Below, piece by piece: positions 49,598 through 56,412 of a stretch of 64,000 nucleotides of DNA. Made by a program: the position numbers and the translations under genes. Origin of the DNA: Tumebacillus_A lipolyticus (lineage in GTDB: Bacteria > Bacillota > Bacilli > Tumebacillales > Tumebacillaceae); contig NZ_JBHUIO010000005.1 of the NCBI RefSeq assembly GCF_042682745.1, positions 992,001 to 1,056,000 of the forward strand, read 5' to 3'. The notes under the pieces are model-generated. The model worked only from the letters and a program-made list of their open reading frames with translations. It did not search any database and had not been told where the DNA came from. The first letter of the stretch is position 1; the number at the start of each line of letters is the position of its first letter.

Positions 49598-50050
49598 ATT
49601 CTAAAAGAATTCAAAGAGTTTGCCGTCAAAGGGAACATCGTCGACCTGGCGATCGGTGTGGTGATCGGGGCGGCGTTCGGCAAGATCGTCACCTCCTTCA
49701 CCAACGACATCCTCATGCCGCCGATCGGACTCCTGCTGGGCAAAGTGGACTTTTCCAACCTTTTTATCAACCTGTCCTCCACAGACTATGCAACGCTTGC
49801 AGAAGCGCAAAAAGCGGGCGTTCCTACGATCAACTACGGCCTGTTCCTCAACAACGTGCTCGACTTTCTGATCATCGCCTTCTCGATCTTCCTCGTCGTG
49901 CGCCAGATCAACAAGCTGCGATTCAAAAAGGAGGAAGCGCCAGCAGTTGCGACGACCAAAGAGTGCCCCCACTGCCTGGAAACCATCCCGATCAAAGCGA
50001 GCCGCTGCGGACACTGCACATCTGTCTTGCATGAAGAGCAAGCTTCGTAA
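49598..50050 (+). CDS. mscL: Large-conductance mechanosensitive channel with C-terminal zinc ribbon, apparent ATT start
   Basis: About 150 aa. The conserved MscL N-terminus (LKEFKEFAVKGNIVDLAIG) begins right after an ATT codon at 49598 that has AAAGGAG ten bases upstream. No ATG, GTG or TTG is available before a GTG at 49658, which would cut away half of the first helix. GAAFGKIVTSFTNDILMPPI and the second helix FLNNVLDFLIIAFSIFLVV are normal. The C-terminus is a four-cysteine ribbon (ECPHCLETIPIKASRCGHCT) instead of the usual charged helix. It opens under membrane tension to release osmolytes. Confidence 0.87.
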   Translation: MLKEFKEFAVKGNIVDLAIGVVIGAAFGKIVTSFTNDILMPPIGLLLGKVDFSNLFINLSSTDYATLAEAQKAGVPTINYGLFLNNVLDFLIIAFSIFLVVRQINKLRFKKEEAPAVATTKECPHCLETIPIKASRCGHCTSVLHEEQAS

Positions 50051-50053
50051 CAC

Positions 50054-50093
50054 AAAAAAGCACGGAGCCTCGACAAGAAGCTCCGTGCTTTTT
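50054..50093. terminator. Bidirectional terminator
   Basis: AAAAAAGCACGGAGC...GCTCCGTGCTTTTT between mscL and the DUF350 gene. Confidence 0.9.
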
Positions 50094-50111
50094 CATCTCT
50101 TCGCCAATGAT

Positions 50112-50546
50112 CTAATAGGAGATCAGCGCTGCCATCAAGATCCCGGAAGCGATGCTCAGGCGGGATGTGAAGATCCCCACCGACACATTGCCCTTCGGAA
50201 TCTCGGAGACCACTTTAAACGGCGTCACCAACTCGAACAGATAGAACACCGCCACTTGGAAGACGGTGCCCAGCACGCCCCAGATCACCAGGTCGATCAG
50301 GTTGAGCGAGTGAAAGATCACCGATGCCAACACGATCGCAAGGCCGATCAGCTTGCCGCCGAGATCGTGAGCGGCCGCCTTGGCTGCCGCGACCTTCTGC
50401 GGGTCGCTCAGATCTGCGCCCTCCGCTACGAGCTTATACTCTTTATAGGGCGTCGTGATCATGAACACGAACAGACCGAAGCCCAAGATCGGCAACGACA
50501 CACCCAGATAGATCAAAAAGTTAATGATACTTTCCCATTGTGACAT
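50112..50546 (-). CDS. DUF350 membrane protein (YjfL-like)
   Basis: A 144-aa protein with four hydrophobic segments (IINFLIYLGVSLPILGFGLF, LIGLAIVLASVIFHSLNLID and others). DUF350 proteins such as YjfL are encoded with glutathionylspermidine-synthase-like genes, as here. Function unknown; a membrane partner in polyamine-conjugate metabolism is a guess from context. Confidence 0.85.
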   Translation of the reverse strand: MSQWESIINFLIYLGVSLPILGFGLFVFMITTPYKEYKLVAEGADLSDPQKVAAAKAAAHDLGGKLIGLAIVLASVIFHSLNLIDLVIWGVLGTVFQVAVFYLFELVTPFKVVSEIPKGNVSVGIFTSRLSIASGILMAALISY

Positions 50547-50564
50547 GAAAAAATCCTCCTCTCA

Positions 50565-51812
50565 TCAGCATTTTGCTTCGATCGCAACAGGTAAAAAATA
50601 AGAAAGATTGCCTGTGATCCGCCCGCCTGCGCGCGCCCAGACGGCAGACGCTTCCCCGCCGATCCAGAACGAGCCGTAGAGCAGGTGACCGCGATAGGCG
50701 CCTTGTAAAGTCTCCACCTCGACCTGCTCCAGCTCCACCAGCTCCTGGTAGATCATCGGCTGCTCCCAATAGAACTCCTCGCCATCCTGTTCGATCGGCG
50801 TTCCATCTGCAGCATAAAGCGTGACCGCTCCCCCTTCGCGCCCGAAGATCGGTTTGGCCACATGCGGCTTCTGCCCGAGAAAGCGATTCTCCAGATAGGT
50901 CGGAATAATATAGCGCTCGATCAGCTCATGCTCTTCCGCCGTGAAAAATTGTCCCGTCTCGTGCAGGCTCCAGATCAGCGCTTGCAACGCCTTGGTCTGG
51001 GCGAGAAATCCGGAAGGCGGGTTGATGATCGCCACCTGTCTGTCTGCGATCAGCGACAGCAGATGCTCTCCTGTCGGGTAGCCGTCCACATCCCGATCTT
51101 CGACCAGCTTCTCCAGCGCATGCAGCCGATAGAGCACATCGACCGGAACCATCTCCTCACCGTCCAGCGCGTAGAGGCGATCCTCGTTCACCCGCAGGTC
51201 GGCCAAGGCGACAAATCGGCCAGGCAATCCAGAGGCGGCGAGCAAGTAGCGGGTCGTTCCCGCATCTTCCTCATGCCAGTCGAGCGCCGAAAACCAGATC
51301 TGCTCACAGGGCAGGCCCTGCTCGGCGTACGCGCTCGTCACACCCTGAAACGCGCGGGTCAACTGCTCGACCATCCCCTCGTTCGGGTCTTGGGCACCGT
51401 AGTGCTCACAGACCTTCCCGTTGGCGTAAAACGCCTCGACGATCCCGGTCGGCGTGTCGGCGTTGAGCTCCAGCATCTTCAGACCTTGCGCCGTCGGGGC
51501 AAAATCGAACCGCCCGACCACCGTCGCATGCGGGACGGGCATCTCAAGCCGCACCGCCCGCCAGGCTGCCTCCGGTATGCCCAGCTCGGCGAGCAGTTCG
51601 TCCGCCCCCTGTTGAATCACTTGGACCATCTTGGTGAAGATCGCGCCCAAGCGCTCCGTCGCCTCGGCGATCTCCTGCCGAAAAGCGGGGCTGATGCGAT
51701 GCAGATCGGCCAGGGCGTACTCCTCACCGTACATCCAGTCCCATGTGAACGTGCCCTCTTCCTTCAATCGACTGTAGATCTGCTCACGGCGCACCTCGTA
51801 GCTCATCCGCAC
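50565..51812 (-). CDS. Glutathionylspermidine synthase-like ATP-grasp protein (YjfC/YgiC type)
   Basis: A 415-aa protein. ARFDFAPTAQGLKMLELNADTP-like residues near 100-125 (GRFDFAPTAQ, MLELNADTPTGIVEA), AIINPPSGFLAQTKALQALI near 265 and KPHVAKPIFGREGGAVTLY near 325 match the synthetase domain of the GSPS family. Stand-alone members lack amidase and true glutathionylspermidine activity is unproven. It lies between a lipoprotein gene and DUF350. Confidence 0.87.
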   Translation of the reverse strand: MRMSYEVRREQIYSRLKEEGTFTWDWMYGEEYALADLHRISPAFRQEIAEATERLGAIFTKMVQVIQQGADELLAELGIPEAAWRAVRLEMPVPHATVVGRFDFAPTAQGLKMLELNADTPTGIVEAFYANGKVCEHYGAQDPNEGMVEQLTRAFQGVTSAYAEQGLPCEQIWFSALDWHEEDAGTTRYLLAASGLPGRFVALADLRVNEDRLYALDGEEMVPVDVLYRLHALEKLVEDRDVDGYPTGEHLLSLIADRQVAIINPPSGFLAQTKALQALIWSLHETGQFFTAEEHELIERYIIPTYLENRFLGQKPHVAKPIFGREGGAVTLYAADGTPIEQDGEEFYWEQPMIYQELVELEQVEVETLQGAYRGHLLYGSFWIGGEASAVWARAGGRITGNLSYFLPVAIEAKC

Positions 51813-51818
51813 CTCCGC

Positions 51819-52289
51819 CTATGAGGAGCTCGAAGACGAAGACGAGCCGATTCCGCCTTTCGAGCCGGAGGAAACGCCCGTTTTCGAGGAGCTCTTCGAA
51901 CCGGAGGACGAGTTGTTCGAGCCGGAGACGACACTGCCCGTGCCTGAGCTCGACTTGGGCGGCTGGGGCTTGTTGGTCGATGTCGTGCCGCTACCCGAGC
52001 TGCTGCCGGTACTCTGCTTCGCTTTTGCCGATTTGTAAACTTTGCCGTCCTTCGGATAATACCCCTTTTTGTAGTATTGCTTATGATTGCCGATGTAGAT
52101 AAACCCGAACGAATGGTCAACATCTCCGCCGCCGTCGTCACAGTAGCCGTCATCATCATCGTCGTTGCAAACAGCCTGAGCTTGCTCGCCCACTTCTTCA
52201 TCGCGGTCGTCACCGCAACCGGAGAGTGTGCTTGCGACCAATACCGCAGCGACGAACAGCCCGGTCAATTTGGTCGTCTTCTCCATCAA
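51819..52289 (-). CDS. Ser-rich lipoprotein
   Basis: A 156-aa protein with a lipoprotein signal peptide (LFVAAVLVASTLSGC, Cys25 lipidated). An Asp-rich stretch follows (CNDDDDDGYCDDGGGD), then GFIYIGNHKQYYKKGYYP, and from residue 90 a Ser/Gly low-complexity tail ending in eight Ser. It holds the place of YjfM/YgiB proteins in related operons. The tail probably projects from the membrane. Confidence 0.82.
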   Translation of the reverse strand: MMEKTTKLTGLFVAAVLVASTLSGCGDDRDEEVGEQAQAVCNDDDDDGYCDDGGGDVDHSFGFIYIGNHKQYYKKGYYPKDGKVYKSAKAKQSTGSSSGSGTTSTNKPQPPKSSSGTGSVVSGSNNSSSGSKSSSKTGVSSGSKGGIGSSSSSSSS

Positions 52290-52750
52290 AGCTCCCCCTT
52301 CCAGGCGGTAGGACTGCCGTAGAAGACATACACTTGGCGGTCTTCATCCACCTCAGTCGATGTCCTTTCCCACTCTCGCCCCCCAAGATATAGATAATTG
52401 GCAAACAGATGCAACAAAACATCCTCTTCTGACTTGAACTCATACGTATGAATCAATGGATAATGGGCGGTGCCGTCCTGATATTCTCGAAGTTCCAAAC
52501 GAATGCCTGCCTGATGAGCCAGCGGATGCAGCGACGAATCGACGACGCGCTCATCCTCCGCCTGCTCGACATAGATCACGAAAAGATCGCCTTCGACAGC
52601 ACATGATGTCTTGGCATAGATGATGCGCTCCTTGACAAAATAATCGCAAGCGTTGCGCATCAGCACTTCGCGCTTTTCGATGCCCTCATAATAGTAGAGC
52701 ACAGGAAAGTCCTGCCCTTCGTCGAGCAGGCGATACTCCAGCCTCGCCAT
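52286..52750 (-). CDS. Uncharacterised 154-aa protein of the yjfLMC-like operon
   Basis: A soluble acidic alpha/beta protein (begins MARLEYRLLDEGQDFPVLYY) with EKREVLMRNACDYFVKERII and HPLAHQAGIRLELREYQDGT. It overlaps the lipoprotein start by four bases and is the first gene of the four-gene operon. No family recognised. Confidence 0.75.
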   Translation of the reverse strand: MARLEYRLLDEGQDFPVLYYYEGIEKREVLMRNACDYFVKERIIYAKTSCAVEGDLFVIYVEQAEDERVVDSSLHPLAHQAGIRLELREYQDGTAHYPLIHTYEFKSEEDVLLHLFANYLYLGGREWERTSTEVDEDRQVYVFYGSPTAWKGEL

Positions 52751-52904
52751 TCATCTGTTCCCTCCCCTTTTTCGTACAATTGATATACGAACGACCGGAT
52801 AAAAAGATTCAGGTCTGATCACAATCTTTTTCCTTGCCAAAATAATCTTTTGCTCGCCCTCTCTTGTGTTCGCTTTCGCACCTGTGGTAGATTGAATGTG
52901 AAAT

Positions 52905-52910
52905 GATAAT
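52905..52910 (+). promoter_or_regulatory. -10 box of the xpt-pbuX leader
   Basis: TGATAAT sits about 9 bases before the first aptamer, where transcription should start. The -35 region is weak. Confidence 0.45.
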
Positions 52911-52918
52911 CGAATAGA

Positions 52919-52988
52919 ACCTCGTATAATTTTGGGGATATGGCCCAATAAGTCTCTACCAGGCAACCGTAAATTGCCTGACTACGAG
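52919..52988 (+). ncRNA. Guanine riboswitch aptamer
   Basis: P1 arms CTCGTA and TACGAG close the structure. The conserved core TATAAT, GGATATGG, AAGTCTCTACC and CTGACTACG is present, and P3 is GGCAA/TTGCC around CCGTAAA. The specificity base in GACTACG is C, which pairs with guanine or hypoxanthine rather than adenine. It lies in the xpt-pbuX leader and is expected to switch expression off when guanine is plentiful. Confidence 0.95.
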
Positions 52989-52990
52989 TG

Positions 52991-53103
52991 AAAGCGCGTC
53001 TAGGGTTCCGTTGTGCCTTTTTTTTGTGGCACTTGCTGGTCCGAGCGACGCGGCCACATGGCCATGCCATGTGTGACACCAGAGGGAGAAAAGCCCAGAC
53101 GGA
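52991..53103 (+). ncRNA. ykkC-class riboswitch, probably the PRPP type
   Basis: Directly after the guanine aptamer come TCTAGGGTTCCG (52999), CTGGTCCGAGCG (53036) and GGGAGAAAAGCCC (53084), the three consensus blocks of the ykkC RNA family. CGCGTC and GACGCG form its P1. Guanidine, ppGpp and PRPP subtypes share this scaffold; the purine-salvage context and tandem guanine aptamer point to PRPP. Its 3' block AAGCCCAGACG is also the left arm of the terminator, so ligand binding would prevent termination. Confidence 0.82.
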
Positions 53104-53155
53104 CAGGTTTCACTTGTGTAAAACAAGCTACCTGCCTTCGTCTGGGCTCTTTGTA
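53092..53155 (+). terminator. Riboswitch-controlled terminator of xpt-pbuX
   Basis: AGCCCAGACG and CGTCTGGGCT pair around a 37-base loop, followed by CTTTGTATTTT. The left arm overlaps the ykkC aptamer. Confidence 0.8.
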
Positions 53156-53198
53156 TTTTCAGACTATTTACTTTCCGGAAGGAGAAAAGGAGAACATC

Positions 53199-53795
53199 AT
53201 GAGACGCTTGCAAGAACAAATTCTCCGCGACGGACAAGCACTTTCCAACACGGTGTTAAAAGTGGACAAGTTTTTAAACCATCAGGTCGATCCAGAGCTG
53301 ACGATGGAGATCGGCCGCGAGTTTGCCCTCCGCTTTCAGGGCGAGCCGATCACCAAAGTGTTGACCATCGAGGCGAGCGGCATTCATTTCGCGCTGGCAA
53401 CTTCGGTGGCGCTCGGCGTTCCTTTCATCTATGCCAAGAAGAAAAAGGCGGTCACGCTGACCGAGGATCTGTACACGGCAGAAGTGTTCTCCTTCACGCG
53501 TCAGGAGACGTTTCAAGTCTCCGTCTCCAAGCGCTATTTGAGCGAGCAAGACCGCGTGTTGATCGTCGATGATTTTCTCGCCACCGGCGATGCGCTGCTC
53601 GGCCTGATCAACATCGTCGGTCAGTCGGGCGCACAGCTGGTCGGCGTCGGCGCGGTGATCGAAAAAAGCTTCCAAGACGGCCGCGGCAAACTGGAGGCGG
53701 CTGGCGTGCGCGTTCACTCGTTGGCGCGCATCGCCTCGATGTCGCCCGCTCATATCGAATTTATCGAGGAGCAGGAGGAGGGGCGCTCGTGCTGA
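53199..53795 (+). CDS. xpt: Xanthine phosphoribosyltransferase
   Basis: A 198-aa enzyme that joins xanthine to PRPP to give XMP. The PRPP-binding motif RVLIVDDFLATGDAL lies near residue 123, and TIEASGIHFALATSVALGVP and YAKKKKAVTLTEDLY are typical of Xpt. The start is ATG 53199 with AAAAGGAG upstream; longer frames run through the riboswitch and are not real. It uses the same PRPP that the leader may sense, and overlaps pbuX by seven bases. Confidence 0.95.
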   Translation: MRRLQEQILRDGQALSNTVLKVDKFLNHQVDPELTMEIGREFALRFQGEPITKVLTIEASGIHFALATSVALGVPFIYAKKKKAVTLTEDLYTAEVFSFTRQETFQVSVSKRYLSEQDRVLIVDDFLATGDALLGLINIVGQSGAQLVGVGAVIEKSFQDGRGKLEAAGVRVHSLARIASMSPAHIEFIEEQEEGRSC

Positions 53796-55093
53796 CCAAG
53801 CGAAAGACGTTCACCCTCGGCCTGCAACATGTGCTGGCGATGTATGCGGGAGCGGTCATCGTCCCGCTGATCATCGGCGGCGCGCTCGAACTCACCCCGG
53901 CTCAGATGGCCTACCTGATCGCAGCAGACCTGTTCACCTGCGGGATCGCCACGCTGCTGCAGGTGATCGGCACGCGCTATGTCGGCATCAAGCTGCCCGT
54001 CGTGCTCGGCTGCACCTTTACGGCGGTCGGTCCGATCATCGCCATCTCGCTGACATCAGACCTTGCCACCGCCTACGGGGCGATCATCGTATCCGGCCTG
54101 TTCGTGCTGCTGGCCGCTCCGCTGTTCGGCAAGCTGCTGCGCTTCTTCCCGACGGTCGTCACCGGATCTGTCGTGACGATCATCGGCCTCTCCCTGATCC
54201 CGGTCGCGATGAACAACGCGGCCGGCGGCCAGGGTGCAGCCGACTTTGGCGCCCCGCGCAACCTGTTGCTCGCGCTCGGGACGCTGGTGCTGATCCTGCT
54301 GGTCAACCGCTTCTTCACCGGATTCATCCGCGCGATCTCCGTCTTGATCGGCCTGATCGCTGGCACGATCGTCGCCTATTTCTTCGGCATGGTCAGCTTT
54401 GCTGCCGTCGGGGAAGCGTCTTGGGTCAACATCGTGCAGCCGTTCTACTTCGGCACTCCGAAGTTTGACCTGTTCGCGATCTTGACGATGATCCTCGTCA
54501 ACCTGATCTCGATGGTCGAATCGACCGGCGTCTACTTTGCGCTCGGCAAGATCGTCGGCCGCGACATCGGCGAGCGCGACATCGTCAAAGGGCTGCGGGC
54601 AGAGGGCATCGGCATCCTGCTCGGCGGCATCTTTAACGCCTTTCCCTACACCGCCTATTCGCAAAACGTCGGCCTGGTCTCGATGACCCGCGTGAAGACG
54701 CGCAACACGATCATCGCAGCTGGCATCATCCTCGTCGTGCTCGGCCTGTTGCCGAAGCTGGCCGCCTTGACCACCGTGATTCCCAACCCGGTGCTCGGCG
54801 GTGCGATGGTCGCGATGTTCGGCATGGTTGTCGCCTCGGGCATCAACATCTTGGGCAACGTCGATTTCAAGCAGAACGAAAACTTGCTGATCGTCGCTTG
54901 CTCGCTCGCGGTCGGCCTCGGGTCGGCTGCGGTGCCGCAGATGTTCGACCAACTGCCGACCACTATGAAAATGCTGATGCAAAACGGCATCGTCACAGGC
55001 TCGATCACCGCCATCCTGCTGAACATCTTCTTGAACATGCGGCGGGATCGCGCGGCGGTCGAGACTGCTTCCACCGCTGTTACTGAGGTCTAA
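53789..55093 (+). CDS. pbuX: Xanthine permease
   Basis: A 434-aa NCS2 (uracil/xanthine permease) transporter starting at GTG 53789. LGLQHVLAMYAGAVIVPLII at the start and the helix-10 signature NLISMVESTGVYFALGKIVG plus FPYTAYSQNVGLVSMTRV identify the xanthine/uric acid group. It imports xanthine for Xpt and shares the tandem-riboswitch leader. Confidence 0.94.
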   Translation: MLTKRKTFTLGLQHVLAMYAGAVIVPLIIGGALELTPAQMAYLIAADLFTCGIATLLQVIGTRYVGIKLPVVLGCTFTAVGPIIAISLTSDLATAYGAIIVSGLFVLLAAPLFGKLLRFFPTVVTGSVVTIIGLSLIPVAMNNAAGGQGAADFGAPRNLLLALGTLVLILLVNRFFTGFIRAISVLIGLIAGTIVAYFFGMVSFAAVGEASWVNIVQPFYFGTPKFDLFAILTMILVNLISMVESTGVYFALGKIVGRDIGERDIVKGLRAEGIGILLGGIFNAFPYTAYSQNVGLVSMTRVKTRNTIIAAGIILVVLGLLPKLAALTTVIPNPVLGGAMVAMFGMVVASGINILGNVDFKQNENLLIVACSLAVGLGSAAVPQMFDQLPTTMKMLMQNGIVTGSITAILLNIFLNMRRDRAAVETASTAVTEV

Positions 55094-55130
55094 GACCTCT
55101 TTAACATATATGTAGTTCTCCCCAATGTGG

Positions 55131-55166
55131 AGACCCTTCCTTTGCGAGAGAGGAAGGGTCTTTTTC
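55131..55166 (+). terminator. Terminator of xpt-pbuX
   Basis: AGACCCTTCCT...AGGAAGGGTCT followed by TTTTT. Confidence 0.92.
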
Positions 55167-55200
55167 ATTGAGGTGTGACAGGAAAGCTGCTGCTTGCTTG

Positions 55201-55395
55201 CTACTTGCCGTTCATGTTCGGCGCGAGGCCTGACGCGTTTGTGCTGCTGATTCCGCTGATCGTAGTCCCACCATCCCCTATCAAATCTGAGCCCGCGCCA
55301 TGCACCGAATTGGAAGATGTGCGCGTGCAGACGCACCCGACTGTGCCAAACACTACCGTACCGCCTGAGATCGTCTGAATCTGGACCGCCAACAC
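55201..55395 (-). CDS. GerPA/GerPF-like small spore protein
   Basis: A 64-aa protein starting at GTG 55395 (or the adjacent TTG) behind GAGGAGGTG. IQTISGGTVVFGTVGCVCTR, GAGSDLIGDGG and SGISSTNAS resemble the GerPA/GerPF pattern (SGxVxFGD, GSGxxNTGD, NxxSxTN) of proteins that help germinants cross the spore coat. Likeness is moderate and it stands alone rather than in a gerP operon. Confidence 0.5.
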   Translation of the reverse strand: MLAVQIQTISGGTVVFGTVGCVCTRTSSNSVHGAGSDLIGDGGTTISGISSTNASGLAPNMNGK

Positions 55396-55470
55396 AGTTC
55401 ACCTCCTCTTCTCTATCCTATTAAAAATCGAGAGGGACAGGCACGGCTTGTACCGTGATACAATAGCAAT

Positions 55471-55484
55471 ATTCTTGCAAGAAT
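55471..55484. promoter_or_regulatory. Palindrome upstream of the protein kinase gene
   Basis: The perfect palindrome ATTCTTGCAAGAAT lies between a possible -10 (TACAAT, 55459-55464) and the SD of the kinase gene. It could be an operator; no regulator is encoded nearby. Confidence 0.4.
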
Positions 55485-55497
55485 AGAGGGGAAGCGG

Positions 55498-56361
55498 ATG
55501 CAAAAGCTAATCGCCTGGTGGTCACAGCTCTACGCGCGGCTCGTCGATCGGCCCTTCGCCGAACGGACGGTGATCAAAGGTCGTTACCGGGTGGAAGCGG
55601 TGCTCGGCATGGGCAGTTACGGCATCACCTATCTGTGTGAAGACAGCCACAGCGGACAGCGCTGTGTGCTCAAACAGGTGCGACCGAGCAAGCTCGGCAG
55701 CAAGAAAGGCAGACCGGTCTACGAGTATGAGATCTCCGTCTTGCAGGCGCTCGACCATCCGCAAATCCCCAAGCTGCTCGAAAGCTTTGCGGATCGCGGA
55801 CAACTTTTTTTGGCGATGGAATATAAAGAGGGCAAAACTTGGGAAGACCTGATCTTTGAAGAAGGTTACACGATCTCCGAGCGCGAGGCGCTTCAGGTGA
55901 TCCTCGACCTGCTCGGCATCGTCGAGTATGTGCACCAACATGGCTTGGTACACCGCGATGTCCGCATCCCGAACGTGATCATCAAAGACGGTACGATGCA
56001 CCTGATCGATTTTGGTCTCGCCCGCTATCTCGGGGATTCGGCCACCTATATCGAGGAGAGCCTCGACGCCTATCTCCTCGAAAAACAGATCAAGCGGGAA
56101 GTGGCATTTCGCAGCGATTACTTCGGACTTGGGCACTTTTTGCTGTTCCTGCTCTATACATCGTTTCAGCCGGCAGACGAGGCGGAGGAGCTTCCGTGGG
56201 AAGAGGAGCTCGATCTCACGCCTAAGACTCGTCAGCTGATCCGCCGGATGATCCAGATGGATGAGCCGTATGAGAGCGCAGATGCGCTGCGCGCCGATCT
56301 GCTGATCGCCCTCGCTCATTCGGCCAATGTTCACAACTCCGCCCCGAAAAAAGAGATATAA
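55498..56361 (+). CDS. Hanks-type Ser/Thr protein kinase
   Basis: A 287-aa kinase domain without membrane anchor. It has the Gly loop LGMGSYGITYLCED, a catalytic Lys in CVLKQVRPSK, the HRD-type loop VHRDVRIPNVII (Asp and Asn present) and DFGLARYLGD. The activation segment is unusual (YIEESLDAYLLEKQIKREVA) and no PASTA domain is present, so it resembles YrzF/YabT-like kinases of spore formers rather than PrkC. Substrates unknown. Confidence 0.88.
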   Translation: MQKLIAWWSQLYARLVDRPFAERTVIKGRYRVEAVLGMGSYGITYLCEDSHSGQRCVLKQVRPSKLGSKKGRPVYEYEISVLQALDHPQIPKLLESFADRGQLFLAMEYKEGKTWEDLIFEEGYTISEREALQVILDLLGIVEYVHQHGLVHRDVRIPNVIIKDGTMHLIDFGLARYLGDSATYIEESLDAYLLEKQIKREVAFRSDYFGLGHFLLFLLYTSFQPADEAEELPWEEELDLTPKTRQLIRRMIQMDEPYESADALRADLLIALAHSANVHNSAPKKEI

Positions 56362-56390
56362 TATAACTATCTGAATACTTAGGAGGTGGA

Positions 56391-56406
56391 GTCCCGATCT
56401 CGGGAC
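56391..56406 (+). promoter_or_regulatory. Hairpin between SD and TTG start of the CNNM/CBS gene
   Basis: GTCCCGATCTCGGGAC is a perfect 16-base palindrome between AGGAGGTGGA and GCTTCG-TTG. If folded it would bring the SD to normal distance from TTG 56413. If unfolded the SD is over 20 bases away. Confidence 0.5.
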
Positions 56407-56412
56407 GCTTCG

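Noticed and set aside
53013..53198. Upstream in-frame extension of xpt to an ATG at 53013
   Set aside because: It lies inside the ykkC-class aptamer and terminator. The ATG at 53199 has a strong SD and gives the normal Xpt length.
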